Program-made: the position numbers and the translations under genes
Assembly (NCBI GenBank): GCA_025463135.1
Contig: JAOAPY010000025.1
Span: forward strand, 85,335-149,334
Source: Acidobacteriota bacterium
GTDB taxonomy: Bacteria; Acidobacteriota; Blastocatellia; Pyrinomonadales; Pyrinomonadaceae
Reading direction: 5' to 3'
DNA length: 64,000 nt
Part shown: piece after piece, positions 7,897 through 19,783 of the stretch
Layout: each line of letters begins with the position of its first letter
Numbering within the stretch: the stretch's first letter is position 1
Notes under the pieces: generated by a model
Told to the model about the DNA's origin: nothing
Databases searched by the model: none
Seen by the model: only the letters and a program-made list of their open reading frames with translations

Positions 7897-9273
7897 ATGG
7901 CATCCGTCCCTGCGATTGTTTTTTCCGGCATCGCGCCGCATCCGCCAATCATGGTACCGGAGGTGGGCCATGAAGCGATCGTGGACGTGCAGTCATCGAT
8001 CGCGGCGATGGCTGAGTTCACGCTCCGTCTGGTTGCCAGCGGCGCTGAGACGGTTGTGCTGATTTCACCTCATGCCCCTTTGGATCCGTCGGCCTTCGTT
8101 GCTTACCAGACACGCGATCTCTACGGCGACTTCGCAAATTTTCGCGCGCCCGAAACAACTGTTGAAGCCCAGCTTGATGAGGAACTGCTGACCACGATTG
8201 CCCGAGAAGCAGTGAAGCAGAGTTATCAAGTGGTCAGCCTCCGATCCGATCAATTGGACCACGGCACGGCGGTGCCACTCTACTTTCTCCAGCACAACGG
8301 TTGGCAGGGCCGGGTCGTGGCATTCGGGTACAGCTTTCTCTCGAATGAAGACCATCTGCGTTTCGGCGCCTGCATCAGCCGCGCCGCCGCCGAAGTGGGA
8401 CGACCCATAGCAATCGTGGCCAGTGGCGATCTAAGTCACCGCCTCAAGCCGGATGCACCCGCCGGCTATCATCCAACGGCACACTTGTTTGACCAGGAAG
8501 TAGTCGCGGCATTCAGGGACAATTCTCCCGCGCGCATCATCAACATGGATGAGGGGCTGAGAAGGATTGCCGGCGAGTGTGGTTACCGATCGTTGCTGGT
8601 CGCCCTGGGAGCGACAAAGGACTTGCCATCGTCTTGCGAAGTCTTGAACTACGAAGCGCCCTTTGGCGTGGGGTACCTGGTGGCCCAGCTCACAAATCAA
8701 AAGAGCACCTCGCGAAATGCGGAACCGCAAACGCGAAGCGCGGGCAACGACGAGGGGCTCGAGTTGCCTAAACTGGCTCGCGAAACCATCGAGACATTTG
8801 TACTAACCGGCTCGCCGCCAAAGACGCTTGGGGAGGCATCAGGCTTGTTGGCAGAGCGAGCGGCGTGCTTTGTCTCAATCAAGACGAAGGATGGCCGGCT
8901 GCGCGGCTGCATTGGCACTATTGAACCAACTCAGGACACACTCCAGGAAGAGGTCATTGCCAACGCCCTGGGCGCCGCCACGCGCGACCCCAGATTCAAG
9001 CCGGTGACGGCAAACGAGCTGCCGCAGCTGCGTTACTCGGTCGACGTTCTGGCAGCGCCTGAGCCGACGACGTTTGCCGAACTCGACGCAAAGACTTACG
9101 GAGTCATTGTAGAGGACGAAAATGAAGACCGGCGCGGATTGCTTTTACCCGACATTGAAGGAGTTGATACAACGAGCAAGCAGGTGGAGATAGCTTCGCG
9201 CAAAGCAGGAATCGCCGCCGGAGAACCGATTAGACTCTGGCGCTTTCGCGTGGATCGATATGGTGAGGAGTAA
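7897..9273 (+). CDS. MEMO-like/AMMECR1 fusion (AmmeMemoRadiSam system protein B-A)
   Basis: About 458 residues in two domains. The N-terminal half (to about residue 265) is a MEMO/LigB-type class III extradiol dioxygenase fold, with SGIAPHPPIMVPEVG, the metal-type HAP in LISPHAPLDP, DHGTAVPLYF and VASGDLSHRL. The C-terminal 180 residues are an AMMECR1 domain (RLRGCIGTIEP, NALGAATRDPRF, GVIVEDENEDRRGLLLPDIEG). In many prokaryotes these two proteins are encoded beside a radical SAM enzyme (AmrS), and the trio has been proposed to modify a small molecule or protein. No radical SAM gene is in this window. ATG 7897 is preferred over the GTG three bases upstream because the GAGAGG ribosome-binding sequence is better spaced. 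Confidence 0.9.
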   Translation: MASVPAIVFSGIAPHPPIMVPEVGHEAIVDVQSSIAAMAEFTLRLVASGAETVVLISPHAPLDPSAFVAYQTRDLYGDFANFRAPETTVEAQLDEELLTTIAREAVKQSYQVVSLRSDQLDHGTAVPLYFLQHNGWQGRVVAFGYSFLSNEDHLRFGACISRAAAEVGRPIAIVASGDLSHRLKPDAPAGYHPTAHLFDQEVVAAFRDNSPARIINMDEGLRRIAGECGYRSLLVALGATKDLPSSCEVLNYEAPFGVGYLVAQLTNQKSTSRNAEPQTRSAGNDEGLELPKLARETIETFVLTGSPPKTLGEASGLLAERAACFVSIKTKDGRLRGCIGTIEPTQDTLQEEVIANALGAATRDPRFKPVTANELPQLRYSVDVLAAPEPTTFAELDAKTYGVIVEDENEDRRGLLLPDIEGVDTTSKQVEIASRKAGIAAGEPIRLWRFRVDRYGEE

Positions 9274-9371
9274 CTCTCAGGCTGAGCAACTTGAGCGCTT
9301 AGTTTTTAGGTTCCAACCACAAATGGATGCGGCTCAGCCGCCGGAAAAATCGACGGCCTCCACATAAAGAC

Positions 9372-11834
<2,463 letters not shown>

Positions 11835-11874
11835 CTAGATCGCTCGTCGTGCCTGCAAACTGTTCCGTTCAGTG

Positions 11875-13011
11875 TCAGGGTTTTTCCACCGCGCTAATTA
11901 CCTTCGGCTCAGCGGTTCCGACGACCACTCCCTCTTCGATCTCAAAAACATTTGCCTGGGAAAAAAATCTGCCGACGTGGCTGCTTTTTGCGGTCGTGAT
12001 AAATGTTTGTGTGCGTCCTTCAAGATATTCCAAGAGTTTCCCTATCCGTTTTTCGTCGAGTTCTGCATCCACATCGTCGATGAGGAAAAGTGGATAATCA
12101 TTATGCCAGGAATTATACAGGGAAATCGCCGCTAAGTCTAATAGTAACAATGCGCTACGCTGCTGGCCCGCGCTTCCGTAAATCCTCATTTCGTGGCCGT
12201 CAAAAAGGATTGCGAGGTCGTCCCGATGTGGACCAATCAGGGAGTGGCCCGCTGCCAGCTCGGCGGGCAGACGCAGCCGCAGTCGTTCTGCGATTAGCCC
12301 CTGATAGTCATCCAAATCGCCTTTGCCCTCGAGTGACGAAACATAATTGAGCGTTACTTCTTCGCGTCCAAAAACGCGGCGTTCCAGCACCTGGTTGAGC
12401 CTCTCTACATAATCGCATCGCCCGCGATGAACCTGGGCCGCCAGACCGATGAGCTGTTGGTTCCAGGGAGCGACTAAGTTCTCTGTTTCAAACAGGCTAA
12501 TCTCTCGCTCTGCTGAATTGCGAAGGATGTGGTTCTTTTGCTTGATTACGCGGTTGTAATCCATCAACGTCTGAACATAAGCAGGTTGCAGAGAGGCTAC
12601 GCCGCGATCGAGAAATCGGCGGCGCGCATCCGGCATACCGCGCACGATATCCAACTCGTCGGCGGTTAGGGCGACGATATGAATCTGTGAGAGATAGCCG
12701 GTGAGTGGTTCGCGTTTTCCATTGAGGGAAATTGATTTGGTGTTGCCTTGTAGTGCTATCTGTAAGTCTCGGTGAATGTCAGCGCCGTGCGCCACCCGTC
12801 CGCGGACGACTGCCAACTGTTCGCCGAATTTTATCGACTCTTGTAGGTGTTGAGTGCGGAAGGATTTCGCTCGGGCCAGGGTGTGGATCGCTTCGAGCCA
12901 GTTGGTTTTCCCCTGACCGTTGCTCCCGTGGATGATGTTGAATCCCGGTCCCCAGAAAATCTTGCCACTTAGATTTCTGAAGTTACTTGCCTCAATCCAC
13001 TCAAGAAGCAT
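11875..13011 (-). CDS. recF: DNA replication and repair protein RecF
   Basis: An SMC-like ABC-type ATPase of 378 residues that helps load RecA at gapped DNA. Visible: Walker A GSNGQGKT (residues 29-36), the family N-terminus LLEWIEASNFRNLSG, GPHRDDLAILFDG and Walker B/D-loop PLFLIDDVDAELDEKR. Length is normal. It lies between dnaN and gyrB on the same strand, the classical origin order. Confidence 0.97.
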   Translation of the reverse strand: MLLEWIEASNFRNLSGKIFWGPGFNIIHGSNGQGKTNWLEAIHTLARAKSFRTQHLQESIKFGEQLAVVRGRVAHGADIHRDLQIALQGNTKSISLNGKREPLTGYLSQIHIVALTADELDIVRGMPDARRRFLDRGVASLQPAYVQTLMDYNRVIKQKNHILRNSAEREISLFETENLVAPWNQQLIGLAAQVHRGRCDYVERLNQVLERRVFGREEVTLNYVSSLEGKGDLDDYQGLIAERLRLRLPAELAAGHSLIGPHRDDLAILFDGHEMRIYGSAGQQRSALLLLDLAAISLYNSWHNDYPLFLIDDVDAELDEKRIGKLLEYLEGRTQTFITTAKSSHVGRFFSQANVFEIEEGVVVGTAEPKVISAVEKP

Positions 13012-13108
13012 GGAAGGATTCTAACACAGCGCTCAAGGACGCAACTTAACAGCACCGTCAGTGTAGTGTGCGCGCTGGTTGGCGCTTTCTTGTGCACTCG
13101 GAACTAAA

Positions 13109-14224
13109 TCACAAGCGCATCGGCATGACGATGTACTTGTACTCGTAGTCGCCGTCGTCAACGGGACGGAGTTGTGCTTGTGAGTTTCCGTCCTTGAATT
13201 CAAAGGCTACCTTGCCATCGCTGTTGACGTTCATAAAATCCTGCAGGTATTGCGCGTTGAATCCGATGTCGACGTCTTCGCCGGTGTACTCGGCCTGAAC
13301 AGTCTCGCTGGCTTCGCCCTCTTCGGCATTCTGAGCGCTGATAACGAGTTGATTTGCCTCGAGGTGAAACCTGATTGCGTGGGACCTTTCGTCAGACATT
13401 AAGGCGACTCGGCGGACGGCCTGATTTAGAAGCGCACAGTCAAACTCAACCGACTTGTCAATATTCTTGGGAATTACCATTTCGTAATTGGGGAACTGTC
13501 CGGTCAGCATTCTCGATATCAACAACCTGGGTCCTACCTCGCAATAGATATGATTTTCATCCATACCCAGACTGAGATCACCTTCGAAGCCGGCTGTAAG
13601 TTTCGTCAATTCCGCTAGAGTCTTTCGGGGGATCAGAGCATCCATCGATTCCTTCGTTTCATTCTTTACAACATTCGCTTTTGCAACGTAAGCCAGACGG
13701 TGACCGTCAGTGGTTACCATTTTCGCCCCGGATTCATCGAGAATGAATTTTGCGCCGGAAAGCGTGTAGCGCGACTCTTCCTGCGTAATCGCGAAAATAG
13801 TGCGATCGATGAAAGACTTCAAAACGTCGGCCGCAATTTTTGTGGGGGCGGATTTGAATGAGGGCACTTCGGGAAAAGCGTCGCGCGCCACACCCACCAG
13901 TTTGAATCGAGTGCGTCCGGACTTTACCGTAACCCAATCGTTGTCCTCTTTTGTAAAACTGACTGGCCCATCCGGCAACAACCTGGCGATTTCAAATAGC
14001 TTGCGGGCTTGCACGCACATGGCTCCAGGCGTGGCTATTTCTTCCGCATCCATGTCACAACGAATAGTAACTTCAAGGTCGGTACCCGTAACTCGAATAG
14101 TTGTTTCGCCAACGGATTCGATAAGAATATTCGAGAGCACTGGAATGGTATTCTTTCTTTCCACCACACCCTGAACAAAGCCAAGCTCTTTTTGCAAAAT
14201 TTGTTTATTAACGACGAACTGCAT
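13109..14224 (-). CDS. dnaN: DNA polymerase III sliding clamp (beta subunit)
   Basis: The ring-shaped processivity factor of the replicase, 371 residues in three repeated clamp domains. It begins MQFVVNKQILQKELGFVQGV and ends with the conserved YKYIVMPMRL, which forms the protein-binding pocket region. The start at 14224 is chosen because an AAGGAG ribosome-binding sequence lies just upstream. A GTG 15 bases earlier would place that sequence inside the coding region. It is transcribed away from the origin, downstream of dnaA. Confidence 0.98.
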   Translation of the reverse strand: MQFVVNKQILQKELGFVQGVVERKNTIPVLSNILIESVGETTIRVTGTDLEVTIRCDMDAEEIATPGAMCVQARKLFEIARLLPDGPVSFTKEDNDWVTVKSGRTRFKLVGVARDAFPEVPSFKSAPTKIAADVLKSFIDRTIFAITQEESRYTLSGAKFILDESGAKMVTTDGHRLAYVAKANVVKNETKESMDALIPRKTLAELTKLTAGFEGDLSLGMDENHIYCEVGPRLLISRMLTGQFPNYEMVIPKNIDKSVEFDCALLNQAVRRVALMSDERSHAIRFHLEANQLVISAQNAEEGEASETVQAEYTGEDVDIGFNAQYLQDFMNVNSDGKVAFEFKDGNSQAQLRPVDDGDYEYKYIVMPMRL

Positions 14225-14552
14225 CGATTTCTCCTTCACTCACTGTTGATAAAATTCGCAGCTTTCTAATATCACTGATTAGAAAACTAATCTATCTCTT
14301 TCCAGTAGTAGCAGTAGTGTGCTGTTGATTTGTGGAAAACTCGCTAACTTCTTGAAAGCACAGTCTCGATCCTTCCACAAGGAGGAAACTAATAATCGTT
14401 TTTAGCCCCGGTCGCAACTGTTGATTTCTTTTGCTTGGGACGAGTGTATTCAAATCCACAGGTGCGCAAGCGAAACTGTTTGTGGAAAAGTGGAAAAAGG
14501 CGATCATCGTAACAGATATGGCGTAAGCCAAAATCTGGTTTCCTTGAAGGGG
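14225..14552. other. dnaA-dnaN intergenic region with DnaA-box-like sites (possible second origin element)
   Basis: This gene-free stretch of about 328 bases contains two copies of TGTGGAAAA (reverse complement of TTTTCCACA) at 14331-14339 and 14481-14489. It also has TGTTGATAA at 14244-14252 (one base off the box TTATCCACA in reverse complement) and TGTTGATTT at 14323-14331 and 14419-14427. Such clustering fits DnaA binding, as in the dnaA-dnaN half of bipartite origins. No convincing gene is seen. Confidence 0.6.
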
Positions 14553-15980
14553 CTATTTCTCCAGAACCTCGGTGATTTCATTCACGAGTCTTTGGATCTC
14601 GCTGTCACTCTTTACCAGAGTTTGAATTTTCCCGAAGGAGTGAATAACCGTTGTGTGGTGTTTACCGCCAAAGGCTCGTCCAATTTCCGGGTAACTGTGC
14701 TTCGTCATCTGCTTGCAAAGGTACATAGCGACCTGGCGAGGCAGAGAAAGACGTCTGGTGTTGCTCTTTGAAATTAGTTCGTCAACTTTGATTCTATAGC
14801 TAGCTGCTACTGCTTTTTGAATCTTTTGAATCGTGATTACATCTGATTCTACCTCAGCCGCGGTGTTCCGCATTGAATCCTGGGCTAAGGTCTTGGTTAT
14901 TGGCACCCCCCGCAGTGAAGCAAAGGCCACAATCCGCACCAGTGCGCCCTCAAGTTCACGAATGTTGTTCTTTACCCGTCCGGCGATTACCAGGGCGACG
15001 TCGTCCGGCAGAACGACATGCATGGCCTCAGCCTTGCGCTTGAGGATAGCAACCTTGGTTTCGAGGTCCGGCGGTTCGATATCAGCGATTAGTCCCCACT
15101 CGAAACGGGAATGCAAACGTTCTTCAAGAGTGGGTATCTCACGCGGCGGACAATCTGAACTTATAACAATTTGCTTTTGTTGGTCGTAGAGTGAATTGAA
15201 AGTATGAAAAAACTCTTCCTGGGTTCGCTCTTTTCCGGCCATGAATTGAACGTCATCTATCAGCAGCACATCGACTGAGCGATAGCGCTCTCGAAAACCC
15301 TGCGTGCGATCATAACGAATTGCATTAATCAACTCATTCATGAATCTCTCAGAAGAAATGTAGCAGAGCTGGAGGTGATTATTGCGTTGCTTGATCGCCT
15401 GACCGCAAGCATGCATCAGGTGTGTTTTGCCGAGACCCACACCACCATAGATGTATAGCGGATTGTAAGTTTTGCCGGGAGCGTCTGCGACCGCTGAGGA
15501 AGCCGCGTGAGCAAACTGATTGCAGGATCCAACTACAAAACTTTCGTATGTGTATCTTGGGTTTAGGGTTGGAGGTTGCAAAGCCCTCTTGTGACCGGCC
15601 GCGGCAAAAGAGCCAGCGGAAGTTGAAACTTCGGCTGGAGAGGAGGTTTCCCTGGGACCGGTATGATCATCGTCAGCATGAGCCACAGTTTTCATTTCAA
15701 GCTGTTTCGTTGATCCCCCATTCTCTTCCGGCGTCCAAGCGACCAGGTAACCACCAAGACCGAGTTCTTCCAATGACTCTTCAATCAGGAAGGAGTAGTT
15801 GGTATTAACCCAGTTTCGGATGAGCGGACTTGGAGCGCGCAGGCGAACTACATGATTGGACTCATCAAGACCTTCGAAAGAAAGTGGCTGAAACCACCGA
15901 TTAAAACTTTCAAGGCTCAGTTTTGACTCGATCGAACTAAGGATTCCCAGCCACACATCTCCGCCAATAACGTTATTCAT
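14553..15980 (-). CDS. dnaA: Chromosomal replication initiator protein DnaA
   Basis: The AAA+ initiator that binds DnaA boxes and opens oriC; 475 residues. Domain I is at the N-terminus (LGILSSIESKLSLESFNRWF). A low-complexity domain II covers about residues 85-135. Domain III has Walker A GGVGLGKTH (179-187), Walker B VLLIDDVQF and the sensor segment. Domain IV ends with the box-binding signature GGKHHTTVIHS. All signature residues are present. It is the first gene on the minus strand beside the putative oriC. Auto-regulation through nearby boxes is likely but not shown. Confidence 0.99.
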   Translation of the reverse strand: MNNVIGGDVWLGILSSIESKLSLESFNRWFQPLSFEGLDESNHVVRLRAPSPLIRNWVNTNYSFLIEESLEELGLGGYLVAWTPEENGGSTKQLEMKTVAHADDDHTGPRETSSPAEVSTSAGSFAAAGHKRALQPPTLNPRYTYESFVVGSCNQFAHAASSAVADAPGKTYNPLYIYGGVGLGKTHLMHACGQAIKQRNNHLQLCYISSERFMNELINAIRYDRTQGFRERYRSVDVLLIDDVQFMAGKERTQEEFFHTFNSLYDQQKQIVISSDCPPREIPTLEERLHSRFEWGLIADIEPPDLETKVAILKRKAEAMHVVLPDDVALVIAGRVKNNIRELEGALVRIVAFASLRGVPITKTLAQDSMRNTAAEVESDVITIQKIQKAVAASYRIKVDELISKSNTRRLSLPRQVAMYLCKQMTKHSYPEIGRAFGGKHHTTVIHSFGKIQTLVKSDSEIQRLVNEITEVLEK

Positions 15981-16538
15981 TTAGACGCATTCCTAAGGCC
16001 TGTCTGTTCCCTTGTTCGAATATGGTACTAAGCTGGCTGTTGGACTTCAGAAGCCAAAGGTCGCGGGAGTTTAGCGCACACTGACGCCCAGATTTTCCCC
16101 GCGAACCTTTTCCACAAGCTTTTTCACAGGTCTGTGGAAATCACCAGATTCTTAAAGTAAAGCTTTAACCGTATCTTTATCAATGGTTTACAGGGAAACA
16201 AGAATTCGAGAGTCGGAGACTAGCACAGTGCGATTCATCTTATCAAGGGTCGGGGAACATAAAACACACGAGGCTGGATTTCCAAAATGTCTGCCGCCCT
16301 AATTGGTCAGGACGCTCCCAGAAGTATTGTTTTGGGACGGGTCAATCGGACGGCTATATTTTTCCAACTTTAATGCGAAGGTGGTTATATTCCTGGTTCC
16401 ATTACTCGTTATTGGACGGGCCTGGACATCGTTCATGCTTGGTAAGGCTAAGGCACGCCGGTCCAGACGCAATGGGCGAATCATCATCATCCGGTCCATT
16501 TGCGAGAGGAATCAATCCGCGTAATACGGCACCGTTTC
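15981..16538. other. Probable chromosomal origin of replication (oriC) upstream of dnaA
   Basis: This non-coding stretch lies between divergent dnaA and rpmH, the most common bacterial oriC position. It holds TTTTCCACA (16108-16116), TTTTTCACA (16120-16128) and, inverted, TGTGGAAAT (16133-16141), all at or within one base of TTWTNCACA. An A+T-rich run (16145-16200) follows and could be the unwinding element. Replication-associated gene order on both sides and divergence of strand bias support the call. Short open frames here (for example 16303-16524) resemble nothing known. Confidence 0.8.
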
Positions 16539-16567
16539 TTGACACAAAGAGGTTGGGCGTTTAGTCT
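16539..16567 (+). promoter_or_regulatory. Putative sigma-70 promoter of rpmH
   Basis: TTGACA at 16539-16544, a 17-base spacer and TAGTCT at 16562-16567. The position, 33 bases before the rpmH start, fits a housekeeping promoter driving the rpmH-rnpA-yidD-yidC run. Confidence 0.6.
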
Positions 16568-16600
16568 TATCGTTTCGTTTGAAGGGAGAATCGTAAACTT

Positions 16601-16747
16601 ATGTCCAAAAGGACCTTCCAACCCAACAACAGGCGCCGCGCCAAAACACACGGCTTTCGCGCCAGAATGGCAACCAAGAATGGACGTTTGGTCCTGCAAA
16701 GACGCCGTGCGAAGGGACGAAAGCGGCTCACACCTTCCCATTACTAG
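16601..16747 (+). CDS. rpmH: 50S ribosomal protein L34
   Basis: A 48-residue, highly basic protein starting [19 protein letters not shown] and continuing [13 protein letters not shown] to a KGRKRLT tail. This is the full L34 pattern. An AGGGAG-type ribosome-binding sequence lies upstream of ATG 16601. It opens the conserved rpmH-rnpA-yidD-yidC-jag-mnmE-mnmG block. Confidence 0.97.
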   Translation: MSKRTFQPNNRRRAKTHGFRARMATKNGRLVLQRRRAKGRKRLTPSHY

Positions 16748-16753
16748 GCGCAC

Positions 16754-17098
16754 GTGAAAGTCCATCTGCGTCGTAGTGGTGAATTCAAAAACGTGTATCA
16801 GAACGGAAAACGCTACGACAGTTCCGTGATCACAGCCTTTGTGCTTCCCAACGATCAACCCAACCATCGGCTGGGAATTACGGTTTCGCGAAAGACCGCA
16901 AGCAGGGCGCTGGATCGCAATAGAGCGAAGCGTTTGCTCAGAGAGACTTTCCGTATCAGAAAAGATTCGCTCGCTGTACTGAAGAGAAAATATGATTGGG
17001 TGCTCAACGGTAAAAGATCCCTTGTCTCCGTAAAGGTGAATTCACCTCTCGCGGAGTTTGACAAAATCATGATCAAGGTTGCGGCCGATGAGCCTTAG
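16754..17098 (+). CDS. rnpA: Ribonuclease P protein component
   Basis: The protein subunit that helps the RNase P ribozyme cut tRNA 5' leaders. The 114 residues include LRRSGEFKNVYQNGKRY, LGITVSRKTASRALDRN and the RNRAKRLLRETFR signature with its RNA-binding basic residues. It starts with GTG 6 bases after rpmH, suggesting translational coupling. The C-terminus is typical of the family. Confidence 0.96.
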   Translation: MKVHLRRSGEFKNVYQNGKRYDSSVITAFVLPNDQPNHRLGITVSRKTASRALDRNRAKRLLRETFRIRKDSLAVLKRKYDWVLNGKRSLVSVKVNSPLAEFDKIMIKVAADEP

Positions 17099-17117
17099 CT
17101 GTTAGCAAGAGTCAGCG

Positions 17118-17327
17118 GTGAAGAGAGTACTTATCGCATTACTTGGATTCTATAAAGTAGCTATCTCTCCTTTGCTGCCGCCTTCGTGCAGATTTGTTCC
17201 CACTTGCTCTGAATATGCCGTTCAGGCCCTTGAAAAGCACGGGGCCCTGCGAGGAAGTTCTTTGGCGATCCGAAGGGTGCTGCGCTGTCATCCATTTCAC
17301 CCAGGCGGATATGACCCAGTTAAGTAG
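17118..17327 (+). CDS. yidD: Membrane protein insertion efficiency factor YidD
   Basis: The 69-residue protein matches the YidD family: an amphipathic N-terminus ([20 protein letters not shown]), then the conserved [15 protein letters not shown] and [17 protein letters not shown] with its cysteines. GTG at 17118 is the start. It sits between rnpA and yidC as in most bacteria and probably assists YidC at the inner membrane. Confidence 0.94.
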   Translation: MKRVLIALLGFYKVAISPLLPPSCRFVPTCSEYAVQALEKHGALRGSSLAIRRVLRCHPFHPGGYDPVK

Positions 17328-17378
17328 AATTTCGACGACTGACTTTACAGGACGGCTTCCAGTAGCTTTCGAGAATTA

Positions 17379-19217
17379 ATGCAGCAGAAACGCCTAGTAC
17401 TTGCACTTCTCATTTCCACGGCTGTCTTATTTGGTTGGAATTATCTCTTTCCAATTAAGGCGCCCCAGAACACTAACACCAATTCGTCTTCAGCTTCTCC
17501 CATACCCAGCTCGACCCTGCACGCACCCTCGCCGACGGCTTCAGTCTCTCCGGTACTTCCGACTATTGCGGTTGACAGTGTTCGTGAGCGAGCATTGACC
17601 ATAAAAACTCCGCTCTACGACGCCAGGTTTGACACGAGAGGCGCAGTTGCGATCAGTTGGATACTCAAGAAGAACAAAGATAACAATGAAGAGTTGTTTT
17701 CCGCGGGGGCGAATAAGAAAGCTCGCATGCCATTGGAGTTGGTGTCGCAGGAAGGATTAAAACGCTTACCTCGGGAAGCGCCTCTCGATCTCTTCACCAG
17801 TGACGCGGCATTAGATGCTTTGATTTCTGGCAAGAATTTCACCGTCGAAGGTTACCCGGACACCGGTGGCGACGTCGAGATTAATCTTGGCGCCAACGAA
17901 AAAAAGCGCCTGGAGTTCGTCTTGCGCGATCCTGCAACTAATCTTGAGGTTACAAAGGCCATTACGTTTGACGGTGACAGCTATGCAACTGAACTTGAAG
18001 TAAAAGTAAAACGCGGCGATCAATTCCTTCCCCAAGTCAAGATTCAGGTCGGGCCCAGCACCGGCGACCAGGGAGTAAAGCACTACAACTTCTACTCCGT
18101 TGCGCCCGAGGCGATTGGGTTCGTCGGCGGTAAGGTCGAACGACACACGGCGGCGGAAATAAACGTCAATAAGGGTTCTATGGACCATTTGGTCCTGCCG
18201 GGGGATGTTGATTGGGCCGGGGTCGGTGATTCATATTTTGCCACGGTGGTTGTTCCCGCACGACGCATGCAGGGCCTTGAATATCTAACCATCGCTTATG
18301 AGCAAAGCGATAGTGGAAAACCAGAGAAGAAGTTCCTGCTGCGGGCGTTAGTCCCTGTGCCGGCGGATGGATCTAAAACGGTTGTTTATGTCGGCCCTAA
18401 GGACCACTACGTTTTGCAAAAGGCGAGCGCGGCGATCGGCGCTGAAGTGGGACGGCAACTCGATTTGGAAGGTTTGATTAATTACGGTTTTGGCGGAACG
18501 ATTTCCAGACCAATTGCCGAGAAGCTGCTTTGGTGCATCAAGAAACTATATGAAATCACGGGCAGTTATGGTGTCGCGATTATTCTGTTCACCATAATTA
18601 TTTATTCGGCGTTTTTCCCACTCAAGTGGCGCTCTTCCAAAGCAATGAAGAAAGCGCAGAAGCACGCGCCGAAAATGAAGGAGCTCCAGGAAAAGATCAA
18701 AGCAATGAAGCAGACCGACCCCCGTCTGAAGGAGTTGCAAATGGAGCAACTTCGACTGATGAAGGAAGCCAATCCTCTTGGAGGCTGCTTGCCGCTGCTC
18801 ATTCAAATGCCGTTTCTGTTTGCCTTATATCGCGCCATTACCATCTCTCTGGATTTTCGCCAGGCGACTTTCCTTTGGCTTCCAGATCTGTCGGCGCCGG
18901 AACCGTACTTCATACATGTTCTGCCGATCTTGATGGCCGCGACTATGATCGTGTTGCAACTGATTACACCGGCTCCCTCGGCGGATCCTTTACAGCGAAA
19001 AATGATGGCCATCGGTATGCCGATGTTTATGCTCTACATATTGTGGTCCGCGCCCGCCGGGTTGTTGGTTTACTGGCTCGTGGGAAATATTGTAGGCTTC
19101 ACACAGCAATTCATAATTAACCGCTGGACGCAGAGTGAAGAGGATATAGTGCCTCACGCTGAAACGACTTCCAAATCTCGATCGGGGAAGAAGAATAACG
19201 GCGTCTCGCAAAAGTGA
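17379..19217 (+). CDS. yidC: Membrane protein insertase YidC
   Basis: A 612-residue insertase that places proteins into the inner membrane, alone or with Sec. It has an N-terminal membrane helix (LVLALLISTAVLFGWNYLF), a proline/serine-rich linker, a large periplasmic beta-domain (to about residue 370), and the C-terminal 60KD_IMP core with YGVAIILFTIIIYSAFFPLK, the positively charged cytosolic hairpin KKAQKHAPKMKELQEKIK, LGGCLPLLIQMPFLFALYRA and GLLVYWLVGNIVGF. The long periplasmic domain is of the Gram-negative type. The tail after TQQFIINRW is basic. Confidence 0.97.
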   Translation: MQQKRLVLALLISTAVLFGWNYLFPIKAPQNTNTNSSSASPIPSSTLHAPSPTASVSPVLPTIAVDSVRERALTIKTPLYDARFDTRGAVAISWILKKNKDNNEELFSAGANKKARMPLELVSQEGLKRLPREAPLDLFTSDAALDALISGKNFTVEGYPDTGGDVEINLGANEKKRLEFVLRDPATNLEVTKAITFDGDSYATELEVKVKRGDQFLPQVKIQVGPSTGDQGVKHYNFYSVAPEAIGFVGGKVERHTAAEINVNKGSMDHLVLPGDVDWAGVGDSYFATVVVPARRMQGLEYLTIAYEQSDSGKPEKKFLLRALVPVPADGSKTVVYVGPKDHYVLQKASAAIGAEVGRQLDLEGLINYGFGGTISRPIAEKLLWCIKKLYEITGSYGVAIILFTIIIYSAFFPLKWRSSKAMKKAQKHAPKMKELQEKIKAMKQTDPRLKELQMEQLRLMKEANPLGGCLPLLIQMPFLFALYRAITISLDFRQATFLWLPDLSAPEPYFIHVLPILMAATMIVLQLITPAPSADPLQRKMMAIGMPMFMLYILWSAPAGLLVYWLVGNIVGFTQQFIINRWTQSEEDIVPHAETTSKSRSGKKNNGVSQK

Positions 19218-19271
19218 ATTGAGGAGTAGTGTGCCTTTCTGAGCGCGTAGTGCGCCGCTGGAAAAAATCCT

Positions 19272-19724
19272 ATGAACGTCAACTGCGAACAACCCGCCGA
19301 ATTTCTGCGATCCATCATTGCAAGTGCTTCCCTGTCCCTCGAAGTGGCTGCCGAAGAATCCGATGAAGGCTGTCGTCTAAATATCGATGGTTCTGACGCC
19401 GATCTATTGATCAGCCAGGGAGGCGAACTGCTCGAGGCTCTACAACATTTAGTGAACCAGGTCTTTATCCGTGAACTGCCTCGGGGTCAGCGCGTCGTTT
19501 GCGACGCGGAAGGCTTTCGAGCGACACGCGAAGCTGAACTGCGTGCTATGGCCAAACATGCAGCCGAGCGCGTACGCTCAACGGGCGCACCTTTCATGTT
19601 CGGCCCAATGACCGCGAATGAGCGCCGCATCATCCACCTCACGCTTAGCGATGACACTGATCTCTTCACAGAATCGATCGGTGAAGGCCAGGCCAGAAAG
19701 CTAAAAGTAAGCTTGAAGAAGTAA
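19272..19724 (+). CDS. khpB: KH-R3H RNA-binding protein (Jag/KhpB-like, short)
   Basis: 150 residues: a KH-type domain with ISQGGELLEALQHLVNQVF and an R3H domain (GPMTANERRIIHLTLSDDTD followed by a SIGEG turn). It lacks the N-terminal Jag domain found in longer homologues, so it is a KH-R3H minimal form. Members bind RNA and act in cell-envelope and division control in some bacteria. The position between yidC and mnmE is conserved and supports the assignment. Confidence 0.85.
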   Translation: MNVNCEQPAEFLRSIIASASLSLEVAAEESDEGCRLNIDGSDADLLISQGGELLEALQHLVNQVFIRELPRGQRVVCDAEGFRATREAELRAMAKHAAERVRSTGAPFMFGPMTANERRIIHLTLSDDTDLFTESIGEGQARKLKVSLKK

Positions 19725-19783
19725 GCACTGTTGATACCCCTCCTTGGGAACCAACTTGAGATTTTCTCACCCCAATAGCGGCA

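Noticed and set aside
16303..16524. 73-residue open frame in the oriC region
   Set aside because: No recognisable domain, no clear ribosome-binding site and it lies in the divergent origin spacer.
16746..16759. Second parS site near rnpA start
   Set aside because: Only about 10 of 16 positions match and half of the palindrome is absent.
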